Program-made: the position numbers and the translations under genes
Part shown: positions 11,597 through 19,975 of the stretch, in pieces
How the letters are laid out: each line of letters starts with the position of its first letter
Position numbering within the stretch: the stretch's first letter is position 1
The notes under the pieces: generated by a model
What the model was told of the DNA's origin: nothing
What the model saw: only the letters and a program-made list of their open reading frames with translations
Databases searched by the model: none
Assembly: GCA_028706995.1 (NCBI GenBank)
Contig: JAQTVR010000005.1
Span: 1 to 21,921 of the forward strand
Reading direction: 5' to 3'
Source: Dehalococcoidales bacterium
GTDB lineage: Bacteria; Chloroflexota; Dehalococcoidia; Dehalococcoidales; UBA5627
DNA length: 21,921 nucleotides

Positions 11597-12277
11597 ATGA
11601 AAATATTAATAGTTGAAGACGATAAAAAAGCATGCGATGTGTTAAAACGGGGACTTACCGAGGCGGGGCATATTGTAGAGGCTGTCAGTGACGGGGAGTC
11701 CTGCGTAGAATATGCACATGATGTTGGATACGACCTTATCATTTTAGATATTATGCTGCCGGGTATAGACGGCTTAGAAGTATGTCGAAAACTCAGGGCT
11801 GGTCCTGTATCACCTCTTATTCTTATGCTGACGGGCAAGGATACGGTGGGAGACAAGATAAAAGGGCTGAACGCCGGAGCCGACGACTATTTATGCAAGC
11901 CGTTCGATTTCGATGAGCTTGAAGCGCGTATTAAAGCGTTGCAGAGAAGGACATTGACCCGGGGATCGCCGGTAATAGAGGCAGGAGGGATATCTTTGAA
12001 TACCATCACTCGAGAGGTCAGGTCTAACGGAAAAAAGGTGGGGCTGACATCTACTGAATACCGGCTGCTTGAATATTTTATGACCAATCCGAACATGGTC
12101 CTGACACGTAGAATGATAGAAGAGCATATATGGAACATAGAGACAGCCCTTGAATCGAATGCTATAGATGTATTAGTAGGCAAAATACGCCGGAAGATGG
12201 GCTTCGATATAAGGGCGTGCCCTATACAAAATGTATATGGCGAAGGATATAGGTTTGTATATGAAGATCAGGCTTAA
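11597..12277 (+). CDS. OmpR-family response regulator
   Basis: The 226-aa cytoplasmic regulator has an N-terminal receiver domain (residues 1-118) and a C-terminal winged-helix DNA-binding domain (about 126-222). Receiver landmarks: acidic pocket E7-D8-D9, phospho-acceptor D51 in LIILDIMLP, T79 and K101 in CKPF. The DNA-binding part has LTSTEYRLLEYF, then LTRRMIEEHIW, and ends VYGEGYRFV. It is followed by, and slightly overlaps, the kinase gene, so the two form a two-component system. No Shine-Dalgarno is visible before the ATG. It is divergent from cassette C and shares a control region with it, so the crystallin-peptidase cassette is the likely target. Confidence 0.93.
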   Translation: MKILIVEDDKKACDVLKRGLTEAGHIVEAVSDGESCVEYAHDVGYDLIILDIMLPGIDGLEVCRKLRAGPVSPLILMLTGKDTVGDKIKGLNAGADDYLCKPFDFDELEARIKALQRRTLTRGSPVIEAGGISLNTITREVRSNGKKVGLTSTEYRLLEYFMTNPNMVLTRRMIEEHIWNIETALESNAIDVLVGKIRRKMGFDIRACPIQNVYGEGYRFVYEDQA

Positions 12278-13640
12278 CAGCATAAAGCTCAAGCTGACCC
12301 TGTTTTATACCCTCATCCTGGTAGTATTGCTTTTAATATTCCATTTTACTGCCTATGCCTTTTTGTCATTTGGACTTTTTAATAACCTCGACGATTCGCT
12401 TATTAAAGACCTTAATAAAGCACAGCAAGCGATTTTGCAAACCAACGATGATGACTTGCCCAAAGTGCTTGATGAGATGAACGGTTCATCAAAAGATTTG
12501 ATATTTATTTATGACGTAGAGACAAATGAAGTTCTTGGCAGTTCTTATGTAGACCAAAATGTACGGTCAACGCTTTTAAAGTTTGTTACCATAGGAACCA
12601 TCACTTACGCCCAGTTGCTGAATACCTCTGACAATAAAATACATCTCTATGTTTCTTCTTTAAATGTTGACACAGACCCGGGGAAAATGATTGTTGTTAC
12701 ACATGACACAGATTACATATATGCGACACTCGTTGAATATAGGGAAATACTGTTTGCTGCTATTCCTTTCATTTTACTGTTCTCCGCTATTTCGGGTTAC
12801 CTGCTGGCCGGTTTCTTCCTGAGGCCGGCGAAAGCGATTATTAAAACGGCCAATAGCATCGACCCGGCTGAACTTACCGACCGTATACCTGTCAAAAGCC
12901 ATGACGAGCTTGGAATTCTATCCGGAACGCTCAACTCTCTCTTCGATAAAATATACGGTTTCATAGACAGGCAGCGGCAGTTTGCCGCCAATACATCACA
13001 CGATCTCAAGTCGCCTCTTTCTATAATCAAGATGGAGGCTTCGCTTGCCCTGAAGAAAGACAGGACAGCCGATGAGTATAAAAAAGCTTTGAACAGCATT
13101 GACGAAGAAGCCGATCGTCTGAATTCGATGGTCAAAGACCTGCTGGCGCTGGCGACCATCGATTCGGCGCCTCTTCGCGCCGGTACGACAGCCCTTGACC
13201 TTTCAGACGTTGTAAACGATATCCTGGACAGATGGAGGGCGCCGTTTGCCGTGAAAGGGATTCAGCTTGAACGCAGTATCGCCACAGGAATGAAAGTGAC
13301 CGGAGATGGGCGGCACTTCAGCGGCATAGTCGATAACCTGGTAAAGAATGCCTATCAATATACACCTTCCGGCGGCAGAGTGACCTGCTCGCTGGAGGGA
13401 GATAATGATAATATAGTGCTTAAGATTGCCGATACCGGTATAGGTATCGACAAGGAGCATTTGTCTCGCATATTCGACCGTTTCTACAGGGTTGACAAGG
13501 AAACATCAGGCAATGGGCTGGGGCTGCCGATAGTCGAGGGCACGGTCAAGATGTATGGAGGCAGGATAACCGTCGAGAGCGAGCTGGGCAAAGGCTCGAT
13601 GTTTACGGTATATTTGCCCAAGGGAAGGTATTTCGTATAG
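12261..13640 (+). CDS. Sensor histidine kinase (HAMP-HisKA-HATPase)
   Basis: The membrane kinase has 459 residues from the ATG at 12261. I prefer that start to the ATG at 12231, which would overlap the regulator gene by 47 nt. Transmembrane helices are at about 11-35 and 162-187, enclosing an extracytoplasmic sensor region of roughly 125 residues that I cannot assign to a family. A HAMP linker follows (about 188-238). The autophosphorylated His is H247 in NTSHDLKSPLS. The ATP-binding domain has DNLVKNA (358-364), DTGIGI (391-396), FDRFYR and GNGLGL (417-422). All catalytic boxes look intact. It should phosphorylate the regulator encoded just upstream in response to an unknown external signal. 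Confidence 0.93.
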   Translation: MKIRLNSIKLKLTLFYTLILVVLLLIFHFTAYAFLSFGLFNNLDDSLIKDLNKAQQAILQTNDDDLPKVLDEMNGSSKDLIFIYDVETNEVLGSSYVDQNVRSTLLKFVTIGTITYAQLLNTSDNKIHLYVSSLNVDTDPGKMIVVTHDTDYIYATLVEYREILFAAIPFILLFSAISGYLLAGFFLRPAKAIIKTANSIDPAELTDRIPVKSHDELGILSGTLNSLFDKIYGFIDRQRQFAANTSHDLKSPLSIIKMEASLALKKDRTADEYKKALNSIDEEADRLNSMVKDLLALATIDSAPLRAGTTALDLSDVVNDILDRWRAPFAVKGIQLERSIATGMKVTGDGRHFSGIVDNLVKNAYQYTPSGGRVTCSLEGDNDNIVLKIADTGIGIDKEHLSRIFDRFYRVDKETSGNGLGLPIVEGTVKMYGGRITVESELGKGSMFTVYLPKGRYFV

Positions 13641-13797
13641 ACTGGAATTTATAATCAGTTATTAATTATTTCGGGAGAAGATTGTTCACCTCCTTCAACA
13701 TTATCGCAATGACACAAAAGTTATTTCCCCCATTACCCCTATTGTGTTAAAATTAACCGTATTTTTCAAATCTATTACATGTCGGAGCTGGAAAATT

Positions 13798-14865
13798 ATG
13801 ACATCGCCGGAAGGAACATCGAACCAATTACTACGTATCGTCGATGCCAATTTAAACCGCATCGGTGAAAGCCTGCGTTTTCTCGAGGATATAGCCCGCT
13901 TAATATTAAATGACGAAACTTTGTCCAAACAGCTTAAAGAAATGAGGCACGGACTAGAGGATATCGACTTCCCCTTCAAAGGACAGCTTTTACAGGCGCG
14001 CCATGCCGATACTGATGTGGGAGCTGATATCAAGGTAGAGCAACAGCTTGAAAAAAGAGAGCTGGAAACAGCCGTCATAGCCAACTGCAAACGGGTCCAG
14101 CAATCTCTGAGGGTCATTGAAGAACTGGCAAAAATACCGGAGATTAAACTGGACTCAAATAAGTTCGAAAAAGCCCGTTTCGATCTTTATACCATAGAAA
14201 GAAACATTATATCCGGACTTCTCAGGAAAGATAAAACCGGGCGGATAAAGGGATTATATATCATTATCGATACGGATTCCTTGAAAGGACGCAGTCATAC
14301 CGAAATGGCAACACAGGTACTTGATGGCGGAGCACGCATAGTTCAGTTACGAGATAAGACCACTCCAAAAAATGAGCTTCTCTCGATAGCGGTGGATCTA
14401 AAAAAACTATGTAACCGGTATGATGCCCTGTTTATCGTAAACGATTATGTGGATATTGCTATTTCAAGTGATGCAGACGGTCTGCACATAGGGCAGGGAG
14501 ATATTCCCGTATCAGTCGCCAGGAAACTTCTACCGATAGATAAGATCATAGGCTGCTCGGTATGCACACCGGAAGAAGCAATCTGTGCACAGAACCAAGG
14601 CGCCGATTATATCGCCGTGGGGGCCATATTCCCCACTATATCCAAGACAGATATTGATTCGGTAGGGCTGGAAATGCTGAAACTTATTAAAGAAAAAACC
14701 GTACTGCCTGTAGTTGCCTTAGGGGGTATAGGTTATGATAATATATCTGAAGTGTTTACTGCCGGCGCCGATTCAGTGGCTGTAATAAGTGCCGTACTTG
14801 GAGCCGCTTCCGCTGAAGAAACCACCAGACAAATAATAAAAAAATTGAGTTTAAACAATGAGTGA
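13798..14865 (+). CDS. thiE: ThiD2-ThiE fusion: thiamine-phosphate synthase
   Basis: The protein has 355 residues from the ATG at 13798; the GTG at 13744 is less likely because GGAG at 13783-13786 serves the ATG. Residues 1-140 form a helical domain with paired motifs RIVDANLNRIGESLRFLED (13-31) and VQQSLRVIEEL, as in the N-terminal part of cyanobacterial ThiE and the ThiD2 family, an HMP-P kinase (family knowledge). Residues 151-355 are a TIM-barrel ThiE that joins HMP-PP and THZ-P: QLRDK at 183-187, NDYVD at 215-219, GLHIGQGD at 228-235 and GAIFPTISKTD at 275-285. One chain may thus carry out two successive thiamine steps. No TPP riboswitch is visible upstream. Its end overlaps the truncated translin start by 8 nt. 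Confidence 0.88.
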   Translation: MTSPEGTSNQLLRIVDANLNRIGESLRFLEDIARLILNDETLSKQLKEMRHGLEDIDFPFKGQLLQARHADTDVGADIKVEQQLEKRELETAVIANCKRVQQSLRVIEELAKIPEIKLDSNKFEKARFDLYTIERNIISGLLRKDKTGRIKGLYIIIDTDSLKGRSHTEMATQVLDGGARIVQLRDKTTPKNELLSIAVDLKKLCNRYDALFIVNDYVDIAISSDADGLHIGQGDIPVSVARKLLPIDKIIGCSVCTPEEAICAQNQGADYIAVGAIFPTISKTDIDSVGLEMLKLIKEKTVLPVVALGGIGYDNISEVFTAGADSVAVISAVLGAASAEETTRQIIKKLSLNNE

Positions 14866-15004
14866 ACTTGCAGACAGACTGGATAATATCGCCGGCACAA
14901 TAAGAAAGGACTTCCAGGAAAAGGACGCAGCCCGCGAGAAAGCAATACCCCTCTGCCGCGAAGCCATCCGTTATTGCGGTAATTCAATCAGGGCAGCGAT
15001 TTAA
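14858..15004 (+). pseudogene. Translin-family protein, truncated to 48 aa
   Basis: The ATG inside the thiE end opens a frame starting MSELADRLDNIAGTIRKDF and ending CREAIRYCGNSIRAAI, then TAA. This resembles the first helix pair of archaeal-type translin-family proteins (sometimes misannotated as haloacid dehalogenases), which run to about 200 aa. After the stop another frame continues briefly (TGDTTEKFGK) before a second stop, consistent with an indel and decay. The remaining family body is missing; hppA starts 67 nt later. It may still be translated by coupling with thiE. Confidence 0.6.
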
Positions 15005-15071
15005 CACTGGCGATACAACAGAAAAGTTTGGAAAATAAATTGGAAAAATATTATAGAAAGGAGAATAGGGA

Positions 15072-17114
15072 TTGAATCTGATTATTATTGCGATTCTATC
15101 AGGAGTGCTGGGATTAGCCGTAGCCGGGTTTTTTGCAAACTACGTGTTAAAACAGCCACAGGGTTCCAAGAAAGTACAGGAGATATCAGCCGCCATTAGG
15201 GTAGGGGCATTGGCATTTTTAGGGAGGGAATACCGCATACTGGCGATATTCATCGTCTTAGTTACGATAGTCCTTGGGGTAGTTCCCGCCTTGGGCTGGG
15301 CAGTATCTTTTTCCTTCATTTTTGGCGCTATCTGCTCCGGACTGGCTGGTTTTGTAGGTATGAGTATAGCTATAAGAGCTAACTCGAGAACGGCTGCTGC
15401 CGCACAGGTGAGCCTAAACCACGGTTTGCGTGTTTCTTTCCGAAGCGGTGCAGTTATGGGCTTATCCGTAGTCAGTATCGGTATAATCGGTTTAAGCATT
15501 CTCTATCTTATCTTCGGAGCGAATGCTAACTTCATTGCAATCATTCCCGGTTATGGTTTCGGCGCTTCCTCAGTAGCTATTTTCGCCAGAGTGGGAGGCG
15601 GAATATTTACCAAGGCGGCAGACACCGGTGCCGATATAGTCGGTAAGGTTGAAAAAGGAATCCCTGAGGACGACCCGCGCAATGCCGCGGTTATCGCCGA
15701 TTTCGTCGGTGATAATGTCGGGGATGTCGCCGGTATGGGCGCCGACCTCTTCGAATCGTATGTAGATGCGATCATCGCAACTATGGCTCTCGGCATGATA
15801 GCCGTTTTCTCTACATCACTGGATAAATCTCTTGTCCCCGATATGATCACAGCCTGGTTTTTACCACTGATGATAGCCGCCGCAGGTATCCTGGCTTCTA
15901 TTCTTGGAATCTTTATGATAAGAGTAGGTGAAAAACTCAAGATGGAGGCTTTATTAAATGCCCTGCGTCGCGGGACATTCGGTGCCTCTATTTTAACTGC
16001 CATTTTTGCCTTTGTTATTGTTCAAATGATGAACGTAGATATCAATATTTTCTGGGCTATTCTGACCGGTATCGTCGCCGGTGTACTTATAGGCGAAAGC
16101 ACCAATTACTTCACTTCTTATGTCTATAAACCCACACTCGATGTATCGAAGGCCTCACAAACCGGAGCCGGTACCAATATCGTAAGCGGTTTCGCCAACG
16201 GCCTGATGAGTACTCTTCCGCCGGTTATTATCATAGTTGTTGCTATAGTATTAGCCTATAACCTGGGGGATATCTATGGTATCGCGATTGCGGGTGTCGG
16301 CATGCTTTCGATACTGGGTATCCAGGATGCGACAGATGCTTACGGGCCTGTAGCCGATAACGCAGGTGGCATCGTCGAAATGTCCGGCTTACCTGCTGAA
16401 ATAAGAAACCGAACCGATGCCCTTGATTCACTGGGCAATACCACTGCCGCAACTGGTAAAGGCTTTGCTATAGGCGCTGCAGGTCTAACCGCACTGGCGC
16501 TACTTTTTGCATATACCCAGGCGGTGGGCATAGAAGCTGCTGAAATCAGCCTGCTTGACCCGCATGTCATTGCCGGGCTTTTCCTCGGCGGATTACTATC
16601 TGCTATTTTCTGTGCCTTAACATTAAAATCTGTTGGCAAATCGAGTTTCTCTATCGTTAATGAAGTTCGACGGCAGTTCAAGGAAATACCGGGTATCATG
16701 GAAGGCACTGCAAAACCCGATTACGCAAAGTGTGTTGATATATGTACGCGGGATTCCATTAAAGAAATGATTTTACCGGGTGTCATCACTATTCTTTCAC
16801 CCGTAGTTGTCGGAATCCTACTTGGCCCCGTTGCCCTGGGAGGATTCTTAATCGGCGCTATTATCACCGGCCTTATCCTGGCTATAACTTTCGCCAATGC
16901 CGGCGGTTCCTGGGATAACGCCAAGAAATGGGTGGAGACCGGGGCTTACGGCGGGAAAGGATCGGATGCTCACAAAGCTGCCGTAGTAGGTGATACAGTG
17001 GGTGACCCGATGAAGGATACTTCAGGCCCGTCACTGAACATCATGATCAAGCTGACTTCGATAATAGCCCTGGTTATCGCACCTATCCTGATCGATTTTA
17101 CAGGTCTTTTATAA
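15072..17114 (+). CDS. hppA: Membrane-bound proton/sodium-translocating pyrophosphatase
   Basis: The 680-aa integral membrane pump couples PPi hydrolysis to ion export. Substrate-binding loops are visible: DTGADIVGKVEKGIPEDDPR (184-203) with FVGDNVGDVAGMGADLFESY (211-230), DNAGGIVEM (439-447), and near the C-terminus NAGGSWDNAKKW followed by VGDTVGDPMKDTSGPSLN. The GNTTAATGKG segment (455-464) has Ala and Gly where K+-independent enzymes have Lys and Thr, so a K+-dependent type is predicted. H+ versus Na+ specificity cannot be settled by eye. The start is TTG at 15072, 8 nt after AAGGAG. It is convergent with the next gene, with only 4 nt between the stops. Confidence 0.96.
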   Translation: MNLIIIAILSGVLGLAVAGFFANYVLKQPQGSKKVQEISAAIRVGALAFLGREYRILAIFIVLVTIVLGVVPALGWAVSFSFIFGAICSGLAGFVGMSIAIRANSRTAAAAQVSLNHGLRVSFRSGAVMGLSVVSIGIIGLSILYLIFGANANFIAIIPGYGFGASSVAIFARVGGGIFTKAADTGADIVGKVEKGIPEDDPRNAAVIADFVGDNVGDVAGMGADLFESYVDAIIATMALGMIAVFSTSLDKSLVPDMITAWFLPLMIAAAGILASILGIFMIRVGEKLKMEALLNALRRGTFGASILTAIFAFVIVQMMNVDINIFWAILTGIVAGVLIGESTNYFTSYVYKPTLDVSKASQTGAGTNIVSGFANGLMSTLPPVIIIVVAIVLAYNLGDIYGIAIAGVGMLSILGIQDATDAYGPVADNAGGIVEMSGLPAEIRNRTDALDSLGNTTAATGKGFAIGAAGLTALALLFAYTQAVGIEAAEISLLDPHVIAGLFLGGLLSAIFCALTLKSVGKSSFSIVNEVRRQFKEIPGIMEGTAKPDYAKCVDICTRDSIKEMILPGVITILSPVVVGILLGPVALGGFLIGAIITGLILAITFANAGGSWDNAKKWVETGAYGGKGSDAHKAAVVGDTVGDPMKDTSGPSLNIMIKLTSIIALVIAPILIDFTGLL

Positions 17115-17118
17115 AAGT

Positions 17119-17748
17119 TTAAGCAGAAGTAATAAAAGGATTACCCCGGCGCTCGGCACCGATAGTGGTCTTCGGTCCGTGCCCGGGGTAAACTGTTATT
17201 TTGTCATCCAGGGTCATGAGCTTATCCTTTATACTTTTAATGATAATCTCGTAATCGCCGTCCGAACCGGGCAAGTCCGTCCTGCCAATGCTGTTCTCAA
17301 AAAGAGTGTCACCGCTGAACAAGACCCCTTCACCCGACAGGCAAATGCCACCACTCGAATGCCCGGGCGTATGAATGACATTAAAATTAAGACCCCCTAT
17401 ACTTACAACATCGCCATCGTTGAGCAGTTTATCCGGTATACACCTTTTATCTCGTGAAAATCCCAGTATCGCACTTATTATTTCGTTGTTTATTAAGGAA
17501 ATATCATCTTCATGAACAGCTATTTCAGCTCCCGTTTCTTTTTTTACCTTCATAGCGGCTCCCGTATGGTCGGCATGCCCATGTGTCAAAACAATAGTCT
17601 TTATTTGCAGGTTCAAATTTTTTATCTCCGATATTATCCTGCCTGCTTCATCACCGGGATCTATTACCATGCCGGATCTATCTTTTTCAGAGCCGACGAT
17701 ATAACAGTTTGCTTCGTACGCTCCAACGGTCAGCATTTTTAGAATCAC
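17119..17748 (-). CDS. MBL-fold metallo-hydrolase (glyoxalase II-like)
   Basis: The 209-aa cytoplasmic enzyme has the complete metallo-beta-lactamase metal set: THGHADHTG (55-63) carrying the HxHxDH motif, HTPGHSSGG for the third His, FSGDTLF for the bridging Asp, and YPGHGP for the last His. The short form with GRTDLPGSD is usual for the glyoxalase II-like group that hydrolyses thioesters or related bonds; the actual substrate is unknown. The start is GTG at 17748 with GAGAGG 6 nt upstream; an ATG four codons later is an alternative. It faces hppA tail to tail and is divergent from the DUF1648 gene. Confidence 0.88.
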   Translation of the reverse strand: MILKMLTVGAYEANCYIVGSEKDRSGMVIDPGDEAGRIISEIKNLNLQIKTIVLTHGHADHTGAAMKVKKETGAEIAVHEDDISLINNEIISAILGFSRDKRCIPDKLLNDGDVVSIGGLNFNVIHTPGHSSGGICLSGEGVLFSGDTLFENSIGRTDLPGSDGDYEIIIKSIKDKLMTLDDKITVYPGHGPKTTIGAERRGNPFITSA

Positions 17749-17951
17749 GATAAGCCTCTCTTATATAGATTTGTTAGTATTACTGTTTTTATTCTATCAT
17801 TAGCCTGTGACAGCGGCAAGAATTGGAATGAAATAGAATTCAAGGCAGGATAATTAAAGAAATAGCGCACAAAGAAAATTGAGACTCTTCCGGACAAACA
17901 AGCGTCAGATTTTTTTGACATATTTCTCCAAAGCTGATAACTTTTATATCT

Positions 17952-18587
17952 ATGACAACAACAACTATAATAATAGCCGTTTTGGTTTTTGCAGTGGGGC
18001 TTGGTTTTGGAATATTTATTTTTTGGGTTATTACGCATCCTAAAAAAAGGGGTAACAAAAGAATAAAAAATATGAATACTACAGTTGAAGAAGCTCCCGC
18101 TAAACCGGTACTTTCCTTCCAGTGGAATTACATCGCACTACCACTGGCTACATTCATTATCTCGATAGTAACAGCTGTTATATTCTATTTTCAATTGCCT
18201 GATGAAGTAGCTTACCGTTTCTATTCCGACGGTTCTCCAAAAAGCTGGCTAAGTCGCGAAGGCATTATTTTTATGCTGCTGGGTTTACAACTTTCTATTA
18301 TTGCTATAATATCGCTAATTATCAGAGGCATAATTAACTTCGGACGCTTGATAGAACAAACCGACAGCCAGTTAAATCCGAAAAAGTTCATGCTCGTTAT
18401 GGGCAACATCGCCGCCCTTCCGCAACTGGTGATCGCCATTGTAATGTTAGATATTTTTAGCTACAATATTCTTGAACGGCATGTCCTGTCTATCTGGCTG
18501 TTCATTCTTATTTTTGTAATTATAGGCAGCATTATCTTAACTATCTTTTTTGTAAATGCGTTTATGCGTTCACGCTATATTAAATGA
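17952..18587 (+). CDS. DUF1648-like integral membrane protein
   Basis: The 211-aa protein has about five transmembrane segments (roughly 4-27, 59-81, 104-128, 150-170 and 180-203). Between the second and third lies LPDEVAYRFYSDGSPKSW (82-99), the signature of DUF1648 (LPdeva.hf...G.p..w). That domain is known from SdpI-type immunity proteins and from uncharacterised membrane proteins, so its role here is open. There is no Shine-Dalgarno before the ATG; TTGACA at 17915-17920 with TAACTT 17 bp later would place the transcript start almost at the ATG, so a leaderless mRNA is possible. It is followed 34 nt later by glyS. Confidence 0.75.
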   Translation: MTTTTIIIAVLVFAVGLGFGIFIFWVITHPKKRGNKRIKNMNTTVEEAPAKPVLSFQWNYIALPLATFIISIVTAVIFYFQLPDEVAYRFYSDGSPKSWLSREGIIFMLLGLQLSIIAIISLIIRGIINFGRLIEQTDSQLNPKKFMLVMGNIAALPQLVIAIVMLDIFSYNILERHVLSIWLFILIFVIIGSIILTIFFVNAFMRSRYIK

Positions 18588-18621
18588 TGATGCTGTCATA
18601 TAAATAACGAGGAGTGTTACT

Positions 18622-19971
18622 TTGTCTGAAATAAATCAGGTTGGCATGGAAAAAATAGTTTCGCTCTGCCGCCGCCGCGGCTTTATTTTTCCCAGCAGTG
18701 AAATCTATGGCGGTTTATCCAGTTGCTGGGATTATGGGCCACTTGGCGTTGAGATCAAACGCAACGTCAAGGAAGCCTGGTGGAGAGCCATGGTGCAAAA
18801 CCGCGACGATGTCGTCGGCCTGGATACCAGTATACTGATGCACCCCAACGTCTGGAAAGCCAGTGGACATATCGATGGTTTTTCCGACCCGCTGGTGGAC
18901 TGCAAGAACTGTAAACTGCGTTGGAGAGCCGACGAATTAAAAATAACCGTCTGCCCAACCTGCGGCGGTGAACTGACCGAGCCACGCCAGTTCAACCTTA
19001 TGTTCAAGACCTTTATGGGGCCTGTCGAGGATGCCGCCAACATCGTATATTTGCGGCCCGAAACGGCACAAGGTATCTTCGTTAATTTTCAGAATGTAGT
19101 CAATACCACCCGTAAAAAACTACCGTTCGGCATCGCCCAGACGGGTAAATCATTCCGTAACGAGATTACCACCGGCAACTTCATCTTCCGCAGCCGTGAA
19201 TTCGAACAGATGGAGCTTGAGTTCTTCGTCATACCCGGTACGGATATCAAATGGCACGAATACTGGCGTAACGAGCGCATGAACTGGTATCTGAAGCTTG
19301 GTATAAAGCCGGAAAACCTACATTTCCGCGAGCATGCAAAGGATGAACTGGCACACTATGCCAAGGGTTGTTATGATATCGAATTTTTATTCCCCATGGG
19401 CTGGGCTGAACTCGAAGGTATCGCCAATCGCTGTGACTTCGACCTGACCCAGCACTCTAAATTCAGCGGAAAGAGCCTCGAATATCAGGATAGCGAGTCT
19501 AAAGAGCATATCATTCCTTATGTTATAGAACCTTCGGCAGGAGTAGACCGCTCCGTGCTTGCCTTCCTGTGCAATGCTTACTATGAAGAACCGGACAAGG
19601 AAGAGATACGCGTTGTATTACGCCTGCACCCATCGCTTGCCCCATTCAAGGTCACAGTACTTCCATTGAGCCGCAAGGAAAACCTGGTCAAGCTGGCAAA
19701 GGATATTCATACCGGGCTCAGGGAATGCTGGATGACCGGTTATGATGATTCGCAAAGTGTTGGCAGGCGTTATCGCCGGCAGGATGAGATCGGCACCCCC
19801 TATTGCGTTACCATAGATTTCGATTCTCTTGAAGATAACCAGGTTACAATACGCGAACGTGATAGCATGAAGCAAGTACGTATCCCTATAAGAGAGCTAC
19901 AGAAGACCATTGGCGCCAAGCTTGCCGGTGAATCTTTCGAAGTTTTACCACCCGGGGGACGCTGTTTATAA
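18622..19971 (+). CDS. glyS: Glycyl-tRNA synthetase, alpha2 type
   Basis: It charges tRNA-Gly with glycine. The 449-aa protein is the homodimeric class II form, not the alpha/beta heterotetramer. It has WDYGPLGVEIKRNVKEAWW (36-54, motif 1 region), a four-Cys zinc site C94/C97/C111/C114, motif 2 FRNEITTGNFIFRSREFEQ (178-196), WAELEGIANR, and motif 3 EPSAGVDRSVLAF. The anticodon-binding domain follows, starting near LAPFKVTVLPL (339-349). The start is TTG with GAGGAG (18609-18614) 7 nt upstream. Its last bases adjoin the nuclease gene. Confidence 0.96.
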   Translation: MSEINQVGMEKIVSLCRRRGFIFPSSEIYGGLSSCWDYGPLGVEIKRNVKEAWWRAMVQNRDDVVGLDTSILMHPNVWKASGHIDGFSDPLVDCKNCKLRWRADELKITVCPTCGGELTEPRQFNLMFKTFMGPVEDAANIVYLRPETAQGIFVNFQNVVNTTRKKLPFGIAQTGKSFRNEITTGNFIFRSREFEQMELEFFVIPGTDIKWHEYWRNERMNWYLKLGIKPENLHFREHAKDELAHYAKGCYDIEFLFPMGWAELEGIANRCDFDLTQHSKFSGKSLEYQDSESKEHIIPYVIEPSAGVDRSVLAFLCNAYYEEPDKEEIRVVLRLHPSLAPFKVTVLPLSRKENLVKLAKDIHTGLRECWMTGYDDSQSVGRRYRRQDEIGTPYCVTIDFDSLEDNQVTIRERDSMKQVRIPIRELQKTIGAKLAGESFEVLPPGGRCL

Positions 19972-19975
19972 TAAA

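Larger units (their letters stand above)
10607..11672 (-). repeat. Cassette copy C shared segment
   Basis: This copy is next to the intact two-component system and is the fullest one. Its shared part includes the cargo signal peptide (matched in copy A), the spacer, small ORF, crystallin gene, control region and the start of the regulator gene (matched in copy B). It is probably closest to the ancestral arrangement, because only here is the regulator complete. Confidence 0.8.

Noticed and set aside
12231..12260. Upstream ATG of the histidine kinase
   Set aside because: No Shine-Dalgarno, long overlap with the regulator gene; the added ten residues fit no kinase N-terminus.
13641..13797. TPP riboswitch or repeat fragment upstream of thiE
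   Set aside because: No CTGAGA-type core or paired stems of a thi box are visible; a CGCAATGACA string alone is too little to call a repeat.
15551..16003. Antisense 150-aa ORF opposite hppA
   Set aside because: A shadow of the pyrophosphatase coding sequence, with low-complexity Ala/Pro/Ile composition.
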